Shown here: piece by piece, positions 22,178-31,997 of the stretch
Position numbering within the stretch: the stretch's first letter is position 1
Layout: each line of letters starts with the position of its first letter
Assembly: GCF_034190915.1 (NCBI RefSeq)
Contig: NW_026947506.1
Span: forward strand, 35,877,748-35,941,747
DNA length: 64,000 nucleotides
Reading direction: 5' to 3'
From: Cavia porcellus
Lineage: Eukaryota > Chordata > Mammalia > Rodentia > Caviidae
Position numbers and translations under genes: made by a program
Notes under the pieces: model-generated
What the model was told of the DNA's origin: nothing
Database searches by the model: none
What the model saw: the letters and a program-made list of their open reading frames with translations, nothing else

Positions 22178-22350
22178 TATCTATTTTGGTGGTGGTGTTG
22201 GGGACTGAATCCAAGGTCTTCACGCTAAACAATACCCCCCTCTTTTGAGATAATTTCATCATGTCATGACTGGGCTTAAACTTTTGACCCTTTTGCCTCA
22301 GCCTCTGAGAGTGCTGGAATCACGAAAGTGTGTCCCCAGGCCTGGCTAGG
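22178..22350 (-). mobile_element. ID + B1 composite SINE
   Basis: Antisense ID (GGGGACTGAATCCAAGGTCT) and B1-like part. Confidence 0.7.
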
Positions 22351-22439
22351 CATATTTTTGTTTTTGTGTTCCAGACGTTAGGCAGTCTTGGAAGGAACAG
22401 GAACAGGGGAGAGGGGGCATTTAGAGGCTCTTCCATGTC

Positions 22440-22620
22440 TAGTTGCATGTTTTCAGGCAAGTTAAAGCTCAGATCCTTACTTCCTGGGCTCTAAAGGGGA
22501 CAACAATCCCTGCCTTGTGAGGTCCTGGGTAGCTGGGAGGCTCCAGGGCAGGTGTGAAAGCACTTGGTCCATCACAGCAATTACAGTGGTTAGTGTGGAG
22601 TTGTGTACTTAGTGAATGAT
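22440..22620 (-). repeat. Probable MIR
   Basis: CAGGCAAGTTAAAGCTCAGA..GGACAACAATCCCTGCCTTG..GTGAAAGCACTTGGTCCATC follows the complement of MIR in order. Confidence 0.5.
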
Positions 22621-23262
22621 GGGAAATGGAGATGGTAGCGGTGATATGTCAGTGGTGTTGATAAAATGCTGGCATTGGAGGACCCAAGCCCCTGGTTGCT
22701 GGTTGTGCATGCTAAATACAGAAAAGCAAAAGGCATAGGATGAAGAGACAAGAGAAAAACACCCAGAAAAATGTGCGTCTTCCCAGGAGAAGCCCAGAAA
22801 CCAAAGCTAGTTTACAAATTGGGACACCCTCCCAGGGTGTGTTCCCACAGAGGTCCAGAGCCTCCTCTGTCTCCTTTGAACCTGGCAGTGTGCGGGTGAC
22901 TGGAAGGGCTGTGACTAAGCCCCAGCCAGCTGACTTGGAGCCTCTTGACTTGGAGTAGGTGCCCTTAGGAGAATGTGCCCGCGGCACCGCATAGATGTGG
23001 CCACCACTGCCAGAATGTGATTTTTGTTTGCTTGTTTTCCAACCCTTCTTTACATGCAGAAAAATTCCGCCTGTGCTTGAGGGTGTCTCTCTCTCTTTCT
23101 ATTTGTAGAAGACAGTTCTTCAGTCTCCAGATGGAGTCTGGAATTCATTCTCTGTGAGGAAACTCCACTGGCTGACTGCTCCTGGATGGGGGACTCTCTT
23201 TTCCAGGTGGCCTAAGCAAGATTCTGCTCACCCGAGGCCGTTGGAAAGATAGAATCACAAGG
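22621..23262. other. Low-repeat intergenic sequence
   Basis: No recognised repeat or exon. Open frames on both strands (72 and 91 codons) overlap and have no recognisable family. Confidence 0.45.
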
Positions 23263-23264
23263 GT

Positions 23265-23410
23265 ATTAGTTGCCTGGGGCTGCTATAGCAAGTGACCACA
23301 CGCTGAATGACTTAAAACAACAGGAATAAGTCTCTTCTCTCACGATCCAGGAGCTAGGAGTCTGGAATGCACGTGGGTTCAATGCCAGTCTTCTGAAGCC
23401 TCCTCTTCTT
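23265..23410 (-). mobile_element. MaLR (MLT1-like) LTR fragment
   Basis: TTGCCTGGGGCTGCTATAGC..TGACTTAAAACAACAGGAAT..CCAGGAGCTAGGAGTCTGGA is the complement of the MLT1 3' end. Confidence 0.6.
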
Positions 23411-23454
23411 CCCTCCCCCTTTCCCTGCTTCTTTCTCTTCCTCTCTTTTCCTCT

Positions 23455-23690
23455 GTGTTTCTGGGGATTGAATCCAGGCCTAGGAGCTACATCCCAAGGA
23501 GCTACATCTCCAGCCCCCTTTTTTATTTGGTACTGGAGATCATATCCAGTCCTCTTTGAAAAATGTATATATTCTGCAACAGGATCTTGCTAAATTGCTA
23601 AGTGGTCTGGACTGGGCTCAAATTTGTAATCCCCCTGCTTCAGTCTCCCACAATGCTGACATTACAGGTGTGTGCCACTGAAGCCAGCAT
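23455..23690 (-). mobile_element. ID + B1 composite SINE
   Basis: Antisense ID repeated in part (GAGCTACATCCCAAGGAGCT), then B1-like sequence. Confidence 0.7.
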
Positions 23691-23953
23691 GTCTGTTCTT
23701 ATAAGGGTAACAGTCATGAGATGTAGGACCTACTCTTATGCAGAATAGTACATAACATCTGCAGACTCTCTGTGTAAGTTCACACGCTGTGCTCCTGGGG
23801 GGGATAATATTGGGAGGGTGGGGCTTCTAGTCAATCTAGTACACAGATAAAAATTGAATGGCAGCAAGGATCCAATAAACCCTGTGCACAAATCAGATCC
23901 ACACAAAATTTTGACACAGAGATTCAAAGCCAGGCCTCTGTTCCCATCCTTCT

Positions 23954-23955
<2 letters not shown>

Positions 23956-23994
<39 letters not shown>
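23956..23994 (+). repeat. (TG)n microsatellite
   Basis: Uninterrupted TG run of about 19 units. Confidence 0.97.
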
Positions 23995-23998
<4 letters not shown>

Positions 23999-24059
23999 AG
24001 TGATTGGAATTGAACCCAGAGCCTTGTGCTCCTTCTTTTTTTAAAGGCACTATTTATTC

Positions 24060-24325
24060 TTTTCAGGTGAACACTTCCCTAGCTCCCTTGTCCCTTCCAG
24101 TGCATGCCATGCTGCCCCTGGGAGCCACTGTGCACTTGGAGTCCTGAGGGGAACAGTCAGAAGTACAGGGGGTCCTTGAGAGTGCCATGATGAGGGATCT
24201 GGGCAAGGGGCATCTCAGAAAGGACAGGGGTCAGAAGGCCCTTGCTGTGGTATGATTCTGAGACGTTTTCCTGCAGTTCAACAAGGAGCCCCAGAGCAGA
24301 GGTTGCTTTAAGAGACCACTGAAAC
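24060..24325. other. Low-repeat intergenic sequence
   Basis: Nothing recognised. Confidence 0.4.
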
Positions 24326-24327
24326 AG

Positions 24328-24540
24328 AGTGGTGGTGCACGCCTGTCATCCCAGCATGCTGGGAGACTGAGGCAGGAGGGTCACCAGTTCAAGTGCTAAA
24401 TTCAAGTCATAAGTCACAAGTTCAACTTAGTGAGACTCTCTTTCAAAATTGAAAAATAAATAAATAAAAAGAACTGAGTTTGTGACAATGCAAAGGCCCT
24501 GTATTCAACGCCTAGTACTAAAAAAATAAAAATAAAAAAG
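24328..24540 (+). mobile_element. B1 + ID composite SINE
   Basis: Sense B1 (GTGGTGCACGCCTGTCATCC) then an ID remnant with an A-rich tail. Confidence 0.75.
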
Positions 24541-24637
24541 GTGAACCCTGACAATCCTTGTTCCCTGTCCTTCACCTGGTATCCCTGCCACCATGACATC
24601 TTTTATAACTCTAGTAGAATATCAAAGCCAGAATATT

Positions 24638-24797
24638 TTTTCTTCAATCAGATTTTATTGGTACATTTTATATATACATAGTGATCACATTCATCTTAGA
24701 GAATTTGTACCTATACATGCTATAACTTGATTCTTTTTTTCCGTTCCCCCACCCTCCCTTCAACCCCTCCTCCCCTCCCTGTTTACAAAAGCTTTAT
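24638..24797 (-). mobile_element. Short poly(A)-tailed retroposon with target duplication
   Basis: Flanks TCAAAGCCAGAATATT (24622-24637) and TCAAATCCAGAATATT (24798-24813), one mismatch. The interior starts with T-rich sequence and ends in C/T-rich sequence, so it is probably a heavily 5'-truncated L1 3' end. Confidence 0.55.
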
Positions 24798-25009
24798 TCA
24801 AATCCAGAATATTGACACTGGCATATGGTATGGGTGTGGTCCCAGGTCATTATGTCACTCCTGGAGATTCATGCAGCCATCACACAGTAAAGACACAGAA
24901 CTGTCCCCCACCATCCAGGCCACCCACTTACCTTTTCTAGTCACATACCTTGTCCTCCCTTCAAAACGTACCAAGCCCTGGTCACCACTAATTCATTTTC
25001 CTCTTTAAA

Positions 25010-26145
25010 ACTTGTTTGTTTGTGGTACTGAGGATTGAACCCAGGACATTTTCACTGGGCTACATCCCCAGACCTGTTTCATTTTTTATTTTGAGTCAGA
25101 GTCTTGATAAGCTACTAAATTGCCCGGCTTGTGATCTTCCTGCCTCAGCTGTGCAGAGTGCTGTGATAACAGGCATGCGTCCCCACACCTGGCTTCTGCC
25201 TCCCCTCTTTATGACCTTGTCACTCTGAGAGTTATGTAAGTGGAATCCTAGGGTAGGTGACCTTTTGAGGTTGGCATTTTTACACTTAGCATAATGCCCT
25301 TGTGATCTATGCAAGTGGCTGGATGTATTGGCTGTTGGTTTCTGTTCCTACTGGTGAGCAATGTTGTGTGGTGTGGATGTACTAGTTTTAACCATGTGCC
25401 TACTGCACAACATTGTATTTTCCCCACCTTTGGGTATCATAAACTGCTGTGGGCATAGGTGTGCATAGACATGTTTTCACTGCTTTGTAATAAATGTTCA
25501 AAAGTTGTGATAGCTAAGTTTTTTTCTTTTTTGAGATGAGATCTTCCTGTGCAGTTCAGGCTGGCCTTGAGCTCACTTTGTAGCCCAGGCTGGTCTCGAA
25601 CTCACAACGATCCTCCCACCTCAGCATCTTGTGTGCTGGGATTACAGGCTGAACTGGGATTACAGGATTACAGCCACCACGCCTGGCTTTGTGATAGCTA
25701 AATTGTATGCTAAGTGTATATTTATATTTTTGTTTATTTGATTCTCTCTCTCTCCTTCTCTCCCTCCATCCCTCCCTTTTTCTCTCCTCCCTCTCTTTCT
25801 GCTTTTTTTTTTTTTTTTTTTTTTTGAGACAGGGTCTCACTATGCAGTTCAGGCTGGCCTTGAGCTCACTTTGCAGCCCAGACTGGTCTCAAACTTGCAA
25901 TGATCCTCCTACCCCAGCCTCCTGAGTGCTGAGTTCTAGCCTTTTTTTTTTTTTTTTTTATAGTACTGGGGATTAAACCCAGAAGCAGTGAACTAAGCTA
26001 CATCAACAGCCCTTTCTTATTTAGAGACAGGATCTCACTAATTTGCTATGTTGCCCAGGCTGGGCTTGAACTTGAGACCCTTTTGCCTCAGCTTCCCAGA
26101 AAGAGGGATGACAGGCATGCAGCATCAGGCCTGGCTGTGTGTATG
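25010..26145 (-). mobile_element. Antisense SINEs within the L1
   Basis: ID + B1 composite (25015-25195), B1 (25525-25690), B1 (25825-25935) and ID + B1 composite (25950-26140). Confidence 0.75.
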
Positions 26146-26427
26146 TTTTTTTTGAGAGGAACTATAGAATTACTTTCCAGAATGGGTAGATCACTTTATA
26201 TTCCTGCTGTGAAGGACTCAGTTCCTCACAGCTATTTTTGGTATTGGCACTAACTTTATTACAGGTATTTGAATAGGTGTGTGAGGATGTTTCTCATAGT
26301 CTCAATTTGCATTTCCCTAGCGGTCTATGATGTTGAACAATTTTTGTGGTACCCTTTCCTTTGGTATATCCTTTTCAGTGAAATGTTTTGTGCTTTTTAC
26401 TCATGTTTTCTAATTGAATTGCTACTT

Positions 26428-26595
26428 CCCTCCCCTTCCCTTCCCTTCCCTTCCCTTCGCTTCCCTTCCCTCCCCTTCCCTCCCCTCCCCTCCCCTCCTC
26501 TCCCCTTCCCTTCCCTTCCCTTCTCTTCCCCCTCATCTCACACTTCTCTTCCTCCTCCTCCTCCTCCTCCTCCTTTTCCTCTTCCCCTTTCCTCC
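26428..26595 (+). repeat. Pyrimidine-rich simple repeat
   Basis: Impure (CCCTT)n and (CTC)n tract of about 165 bases, almost all C and T on the plus strand. Confidence 0.95.
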
Positions 26596-27074
26596 TTCTT
26601 CACAGGGTGCCAGGGGTCAAATCTGTACCACTAAGCTTCCCAACCCTCTCTTTCTCTCTTTTTTTCTGCTACATTTTTACAAGTTCTTTATAATTTCGAA
26701 ATTAAAGCTTTGTCAGATAAAGTTTGGCAATATTTCCTCCTTGTCTAGACCTTGTCTTTTCATCCTTTTAATAGGATCTTTTGTGGAGTAAAAGCTTGAA
26801 ATTTTGATAAAGTTCAGTTTATCAAAATTTTTTCTTTTATGACTCATACTTTGGTTTCATGTCTATTCATTAAGCCCTAGATTACAATGATTTTGACCTA
26901 ATTATTTTCTGAAATGATTTTACACTAGAAATTTAAATCTGTAATTTACTCAGAGTTAATATTTGCAGAAGTTAATTTTTTAAAAAGTGTTTGTCTAGAA
27001 ATACCTGTTTGCTCTAGCAAACAGGCTATCTTCCCTCCACTGAGATGCTTTTATATCTTTGTGCAAAATCAGTT

Positions 27075-27275
27075 GGCTGAGCTAGCTGTGGTGATGCACA
27101 GGCCTGTAATCCCAGTATTGTGGGAGGCACAGACAGGAGCATCAAAAATTCAATCCCAACCCAGGCAATTTAGCAACTGAGTAAGACCCTGTCTCAAAAT
27201 AAAAAGTAAAAAAAGGTCTGGGACTATAGCTCAGTGAAAAGGTCTTGGGTTCAACCCTCAGTACCAGAAAAAAAA
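27075..27275 (+). mobile_element. B1 + ID composite SINE
   Basis: Sense B1 (GCCTGTAATCCCAGTATTGT) and ID (GGACTATAGCTCAGTGAAAA) with poly(A). Confidence 0.8.
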
Positions 27276-27589
27276 AATCAGTTAGCTATATAGTTGGAGA
27301 GGAGAGGCTGTTTCTATGTTTCCTGGCTTGTCCCACTGAACATTTCCACCAATACTACAGGACCTCCATTACTGTGTAACTTTTGAATTCAGGTAAAATT
27401 ATTTTTCCCACTTTATTTTTTCCTTTCTACATCATTTTAGTAGATATAATTCCTTTGTCTTTCAACGTATATTTCAGAACAATCTTGACCCTGTCTCCAA
27501 AAATATCTTGCTGGAATTTTGATAGGAATTACTCTACATCTAGATTTCAACTTGGGGAGAACTGACATCTTTATTTTGTCAAATCTTTA

Positions 27590-27705
27590 TTATTTTTTTA
27601 AAAGGGTCTCTCTAGGTTGCCTAAACTTGAACACATGACAGTTATCCTGCCTCAACCTTCTGAACGTCAGGATTAGGGGTCTGTGCCACAATGCCCAGAT
27701 CAAGT
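27590..27705 (-). mobile_element. Partial B1-like SINE
   Basis: Antisense, diverged (CCTGCCTCAACCTTCTGAAC). Confidence 0.6.
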
Positions 27706-27868
27706 AATTTAAAAAGGATTATACATGCATCGTATTTTTAATTTTAATTTCCATGTGTTCATTGCTAACATATAGAAATATAATTGATATTTTATATTAA
27801 TTATGTATACTGGGATGCTGAGCTCTTAAATTTTAGGAAATTTTCTGCTCGATTCCTTGTTATTTTCT

Positions 27869-27977
27869 TTTCTTTTCTTTTTTTGTCTTTTTCCTTTTTA
27901 TCAGTACCGGGGATCGAACTCACGACTGCCTGCTTGCAGGGCAGGCGCTTATGCCGCTGAGCTAAATCTCCAGCCCC
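27869..27977 (-). mobile_element. Young ID SINE
   Basis: Full-length antisense ID with GTCTTTTTCCTTTTTATCAG tail and ACCGGGGATCGAACTCACGA. Perfect duplication TCCTTGTTATTTTCT at 27854-27868 and 27978-27992. Confidence 0.93.
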
Positions 27978-28279
27978 TCCTTGTTATTTTCTACATATAT
28001 AGTTATTTCTCGTGTAAATCAGGATATTTCGTTTTTCTTTTTTCATCCTTATACCTTCTATGTCTTCTGTTGCTTTATTGTGTTGGCTAGAACTTCCAGG
28101 GCTATGTCATATAGCAATGGTGAGGATCAAATCTGACTGTATTTCTAATGTTGGGGAAAAGCATTTGTCTTTCACTACTAAGTTATGATGTTAGCTGTAG
28201 GTTGTCTTATGATTCTTTTTTAGTAAATTGAAGAACTTCCTCTGTATTAGTGCCTTTGAATTTTTAGTGTTGTATGTTC

Positions 28280-28405
28280 GTTTGTCTGTTTGAGATAGGG
28301 TCTCACTATGTGGCCCAGGCTGGCCTCAAACCCATAGGGATCCTCTTGCCTCAGCCTCCAGAGTACTGGGATTGTAGGTGTATACCACCATCCCCGACTG
28401 CTCTG
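28280..28405 (-). mobile_element. B1 SINE
   Basis: Antisense B1 (GAGATAGGGTCTCACTATGT). Confidence 0.8.
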
Positions 28406-28983
28406 GTTTTTAATAACTAATGGTTATTGAATTTTGTCAAATGCTTTTTTTACATTAATTGACTTCATCATGTGCTTTTATTCTTTAACTATTAAAATGA
28501 TAGGTTACATGGATTGATTTGAGGATATTGAACAAATCTTGCATTGCTGAAATAAATGCTCGTTCTGTTAGAAAAATTTTTTATGCATTGATGAATTATG
28601 TTTCTTAATATTTTGTTTGAATTTTGTATCTATATTCATGAAGGATATTGCTTTCCATTTTCTATTTTTGTACTATCATCTGGTTTTGGTATCAGGGTTT
28701 TACTTGTGTAAAATATAGGTTATGTGCCTTTTTCTTGTCTTTTTTGGAAGAGATTATGTGGAATTGAGGTTGATTCTTTAAATGTTTGGTAGACTTCTCG
28801 AGTGGCACTCCTTGATTTCTTCTCTGAGAATTTTTAAGTTATGAATTCTATTTCCTATATCATTATAAGTTCTTCAACTGCCCTATTTCAGTTTTCATAT
28901 TCCCAAGCCTTCTTATTATTCTTTTGATGTATGCATAGATGGGTTTGTTTCCAATATTGTTATCTGTGTCTTGTTTGTCTTTC

Positions 28984-29076
28984 TTTCTTTCTTTTTTTTT
29001 TTTTAGTACTGGGAATTGAAGTCACGACCTAGCGCTTGCCAGGCAAGCACTCGTGCCATGGAGCTAAATCACTGGC
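28984..29076 (-). mobile_element. ID-like SINE
   Basis: Antisense ID (TAGCGCTTGCCAGGCAAGCA) lacking the GTCTTTTTCC tail; CTGTGTCTTGT is repeated on both sides. Confidence 0.8.
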
Positions 29077-29310
29077 TGTGTCTTGTCTTTCTATCTCTCT
29101 GTTTTCACTTTTGTCAGTCTTGCTAGAAGTGTGTAAGTTTCACTAATCTTTTAAAAGAGCCAAGATTAAAAAATGAAGTAATCAATTTCATTGTGGTAAA
29201 ATATATGAAACACTGCTTTTCACTCTGATTTTTGTTCCTTCTCTTTATTCATTGAGTTTTCCTATAATATATCTTTGCATGAACATCTTTGGACTTACCC
29301 TTTTTTGGTA

Positions 29311-29315
29311 GTTTG
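29311..29315. repeat. Provirus target-site duplication, left copy
   Basis: GTTTG, identical to 34438-34442. Confidence 0.85.
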
Positions 29316-29679
29316 TGATAGAGTTATTTCCAAAAGATGAAAAATATTAACAAAAGATGAGAAATATAAAATAAAAAGCGGCCTTTATTCTGAGAACACG
29401 GAGAGAGATGACCGGCACCCCACCGCTGGCGTCCGGCGATCTCTCCGGCGGACACGCGGCGTGGGGGCCTGTAAATAACCTCGGTTTGGGGTGGAACCTA
29501 AGGCGGGCATTAGGGATACACAGGTAGCCCATTGGTCCTAGGTTTGGAGCCATATGTAAATTCCCAGGGGCGGGAAGATGGCGTCACAGGTAACTTCCTA
29601 GGGGCAGGGCAAGATGGGGCTTCCTGCTTCCAGTTGTGGCTTTCCTGGCTACAGTGTCCTGTCTGGGCCAAACCTTTCA
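29316..29679 (-). repeat. 3' LTR of the provirus
   Basis: 364 bp. It carries an AATAAA (complement at 29384-29389), a CCAAT box (complement at 29531-29535) and a YY1-like AAGATGGCG on the plus strand at 29575-29583. It differs from the other LTR by one missing A near 29416 and by A instead of C near 29549. No classical TATA box is apparent. The neighbouring polypurine tract (29680-29695) is poor. Confidence 0.93.
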
Positions 29680-30059
29680 TATCCCGTCTTATGGTTATTA
29701 TGAAAAGGGGCGAAGATTTCTCTCTTTAACTACTTCCTGCTGGCAAAGGGCGCTGTACTGGAGCCTAGGGGAGTCGACGGGATGAAGGTTGATGCCCAGG
29801 TAGACGCTGGTGCCAGGTGTTTTGGCCAGGACAGCTTCACTGGTGAATGCACGTATGTCAGACTGGAAAAACAAAGAGACAAGATGTTATGAGGAGACAT
29901 GGCACTGTCATATTTAAGGACCCAGGTGAGGTAGAGGGAAAGGTGCCTTTGATTTAGACATATCATTCTATCAGGACCATGTTGAGGTAGAAACATTTCC
30001 ACGGTGAGGCAGAATTCTGAAAATTAAACATGGGGTTAGGAGGAGTGGAGTTATGAGAG

Positions 30060-30260
30060 GTGATTACTCCCCCATCTGAAAGCATAAAAGTTAAGACGGT
30101 AGGTTGGTGAGGCTTGTCTCTGGTATGCATGATGTTGGAGTCTGTAGGCAATACTGTTAAAGAGTCCTGCTGTAAAAATGATCATTAATAGAATGTAAGA
30201 AATTAGGAACCAAAGTGGATAACAAAACATGACTTAGCCTGTTAACTGTGGCTGCGAGGC
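30060..30260 (-). pseudogene. Possible retroviral envelope (transmembrane) remnant
   Basis: One minus-strand frame gives a strongly hydrophobic stretch (30215-30159: LWFLISYILLMIIFTAG) followed by a basic, Tyr/Gln-rich tail, then a stop. That is the layout of a TM membrane anchor and cytoplasmic tail, and it sits where env should end before the 3' LTR. Neighbouring frames are broken and no full surface subunit is seen. The rest of 29680-31330 gave no assignable product. Tentative. Confidence 0.4.
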
Positions 30261-31336
30261 CTTTGTGAGACGGAGACGGGTAGGCGACAGAAGATGAGAT
30301 GACCACTCAGAATGATCAGATTTAGGGCTGGGAGGGCATCTCTTAGCCTGAGTGATGTGAAACCAGGATGGGAGTCCAGCAACTTTGATTTAGGCATGGG
30401 TCACTGTAACCTGGTTGTAGTCCTTGGAATGATTTGCTGTAACAGAACTTTAGCAAGTATGAGAAAGGCTTTTATGTATCCTGAAAAAGTATAAACCAAG
30501 TGAGAAGACAAAAATGTATCTGTCAGTCTTGACCAGGGTACCTGATAAATTGGTGAATAAGAAAGGAAGGGGGGTGGTCTATATCACTGAGGAAGGGTCC
30601 ACCAGCAACAACAGGTGGAAGCTGTTGAGGCCTCAGTGTGTCTAAGTCAGCCTGTATAAAAGGCATTTTAAGATTTAGGACTGGGACCTACACAAAATAG
30701 GCCCTGTTTTTATTTATAAATGGCATAGGTTGACCATCAATACCCTGTCATAAAGATTGAGGACTTAATATAGCAGCCTGAATACTCAGGAAGACCTCTG
30801 TATATATGGCCTCTATGTCCACAAATATAGAGAATGTCTTACCTGAGACTTTAGTGCGACTTGGAATCCGAGACGGACACCCACAAAGGGGGCTGCTGGC
30901 CCTGAGTCTTCTCAGTCTTCAGCAGCGGGTTTTTCTGTCGGTGACGAATCTGGCAGTGTCGACATTTCCTATGAGGGCTAGAACTTAGGATGGCTTACCC
31001 ACTCTCTGGTGGCTAGGACAGTCCAGTAGCCCTGGAGTAAGGTCTCAAAGAATGCCAAGATGGGGCATTTTCTTGCACAGTATCTTCTGCTGCATTTGAG
31101 CGTGGTCCATGGAGGGGGCAGGCAGCTCCACCTTGTGTAGGTTTACCTGTCTCAGAACTCCAAGTGTCACAAGTGTTAAAAATATAAAAAACCATATTAA
31201 GATCTCTATAAGGTTTGAAGGTCAAGTTTTGCCTTTTTGTTTGGGATTTGGACTACAGTAGAATTAAGTAAGTATGTAGGAATTTAATATTGGCATTTTA
31301 GATTAGAGAGCAGGCTTTATCTGGATGGCATATCGC

Positions 31337-31348
31337 TTTTTTTTTTTT
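31337..31348 (-). other. Internal poly(A) run in the provirus
   Basis: Twelve A's on the provirus sense strand, about 400 bases downstream of the CpG-rich segment. Could be chance or the tail of a captured RNA. Confidence 0.5.
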
Positions 31349-31739
31349 AGGGTGACACGTAGAATTAACAAAGCTTTAGTCTACCAAACAAGGCTTTAAT
31401 GGAAACATTTTGCAGTAAAGGTTTAGCAATCTTATGAATAAATCAATCAAAACTGATCTAATACTGTCAAATTCTGAACACATTTACTTTTAAAGTTGTT
31501 ATTTGCAGTAGTATGAACCAAGACAAATAAAATAAAACTTTGAAGAAAACCCTTGTCTTGAAATAGAGCTAGTGGTTCCCAGCAAAAAGGAATTTATAAC
31601 CTTAGTTGTTAAACAGGAGATTGGTGAAGGCTTTGATTGATAAACAAGGCTGGTAAAATTATCAGGTGGCCAATAACCTTGATTAAATGGTTTGAGAATT
31701 GTAATAAAAAAGCATCTTTTGAGCGGAGCCAAATTGTAA

Positions 31740-31995
31740 AAAAAAGCATGCCTGAGCAGAGCTGCTGAGCTGCTGCTGAGCTGCTGTTTCACGGCGCTCC
31801 GGCAGAGCACGCCCAGTGGGTGGGGCAAGCGCTGGGATGTAGCGCGCAGGGGCGGGCTCGGACTGCCCCTGGAAACGTGTAAGGTGGCAGCGGCGGCGAC
31901 AACGGCGCACAGGGGAGGGAGGGCCTGGGACGGCGCATGGGGGAGGGGCTGGGAGGCGGCCCAACACAGCGCGCGAAGCTGGAACTGCTTGCAGG
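31740..31995 (-). other. CpG-rich segment inside the provirus, of unknown origin
   Basis: About 250 bases rich in GC and CpG (CGGCGGCGACAACGGCGCAC, CAGCGCGCGAAGCTGG) between truncated gag and AT-rich sequence. It also has an imperfect (GCTGCTGA)n at 31761-31787. It resembles a promoter/first-exon sequence more than retroviral coding DNA. No protein family is recognised in any frame. It may be captured host sequence or a non-coding regulatory region of the element. Confidence 0.5.
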
Positions 31996-31997
31996 GC

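Larger units (their letters stand above)
24814..29310 (-). mobile_element. Long decayed L1 (3' UTR through ORF2), minus strand
   Basis: The plus strand reads as the complement of L1 from its 3' UTR (24840-25015, 25200-25500) into ORF2: CAATTTGCATTTCCCTAGCG near 26310, TCTTGCTGGAATTTTGATAG near 27510, TTATGATGTTAGCTGTAGGT near 28185, CTGGTTTTGGTATCAGGGTT near 28680, AAATGTTTGGTAGACTTCTC near 28780. It is full of stops and SINEs and codes for nothing intact. The provirus at 29316-34437 interrupts it, and an L1-like 5' part resumes to its right. Confidence 0.75.
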
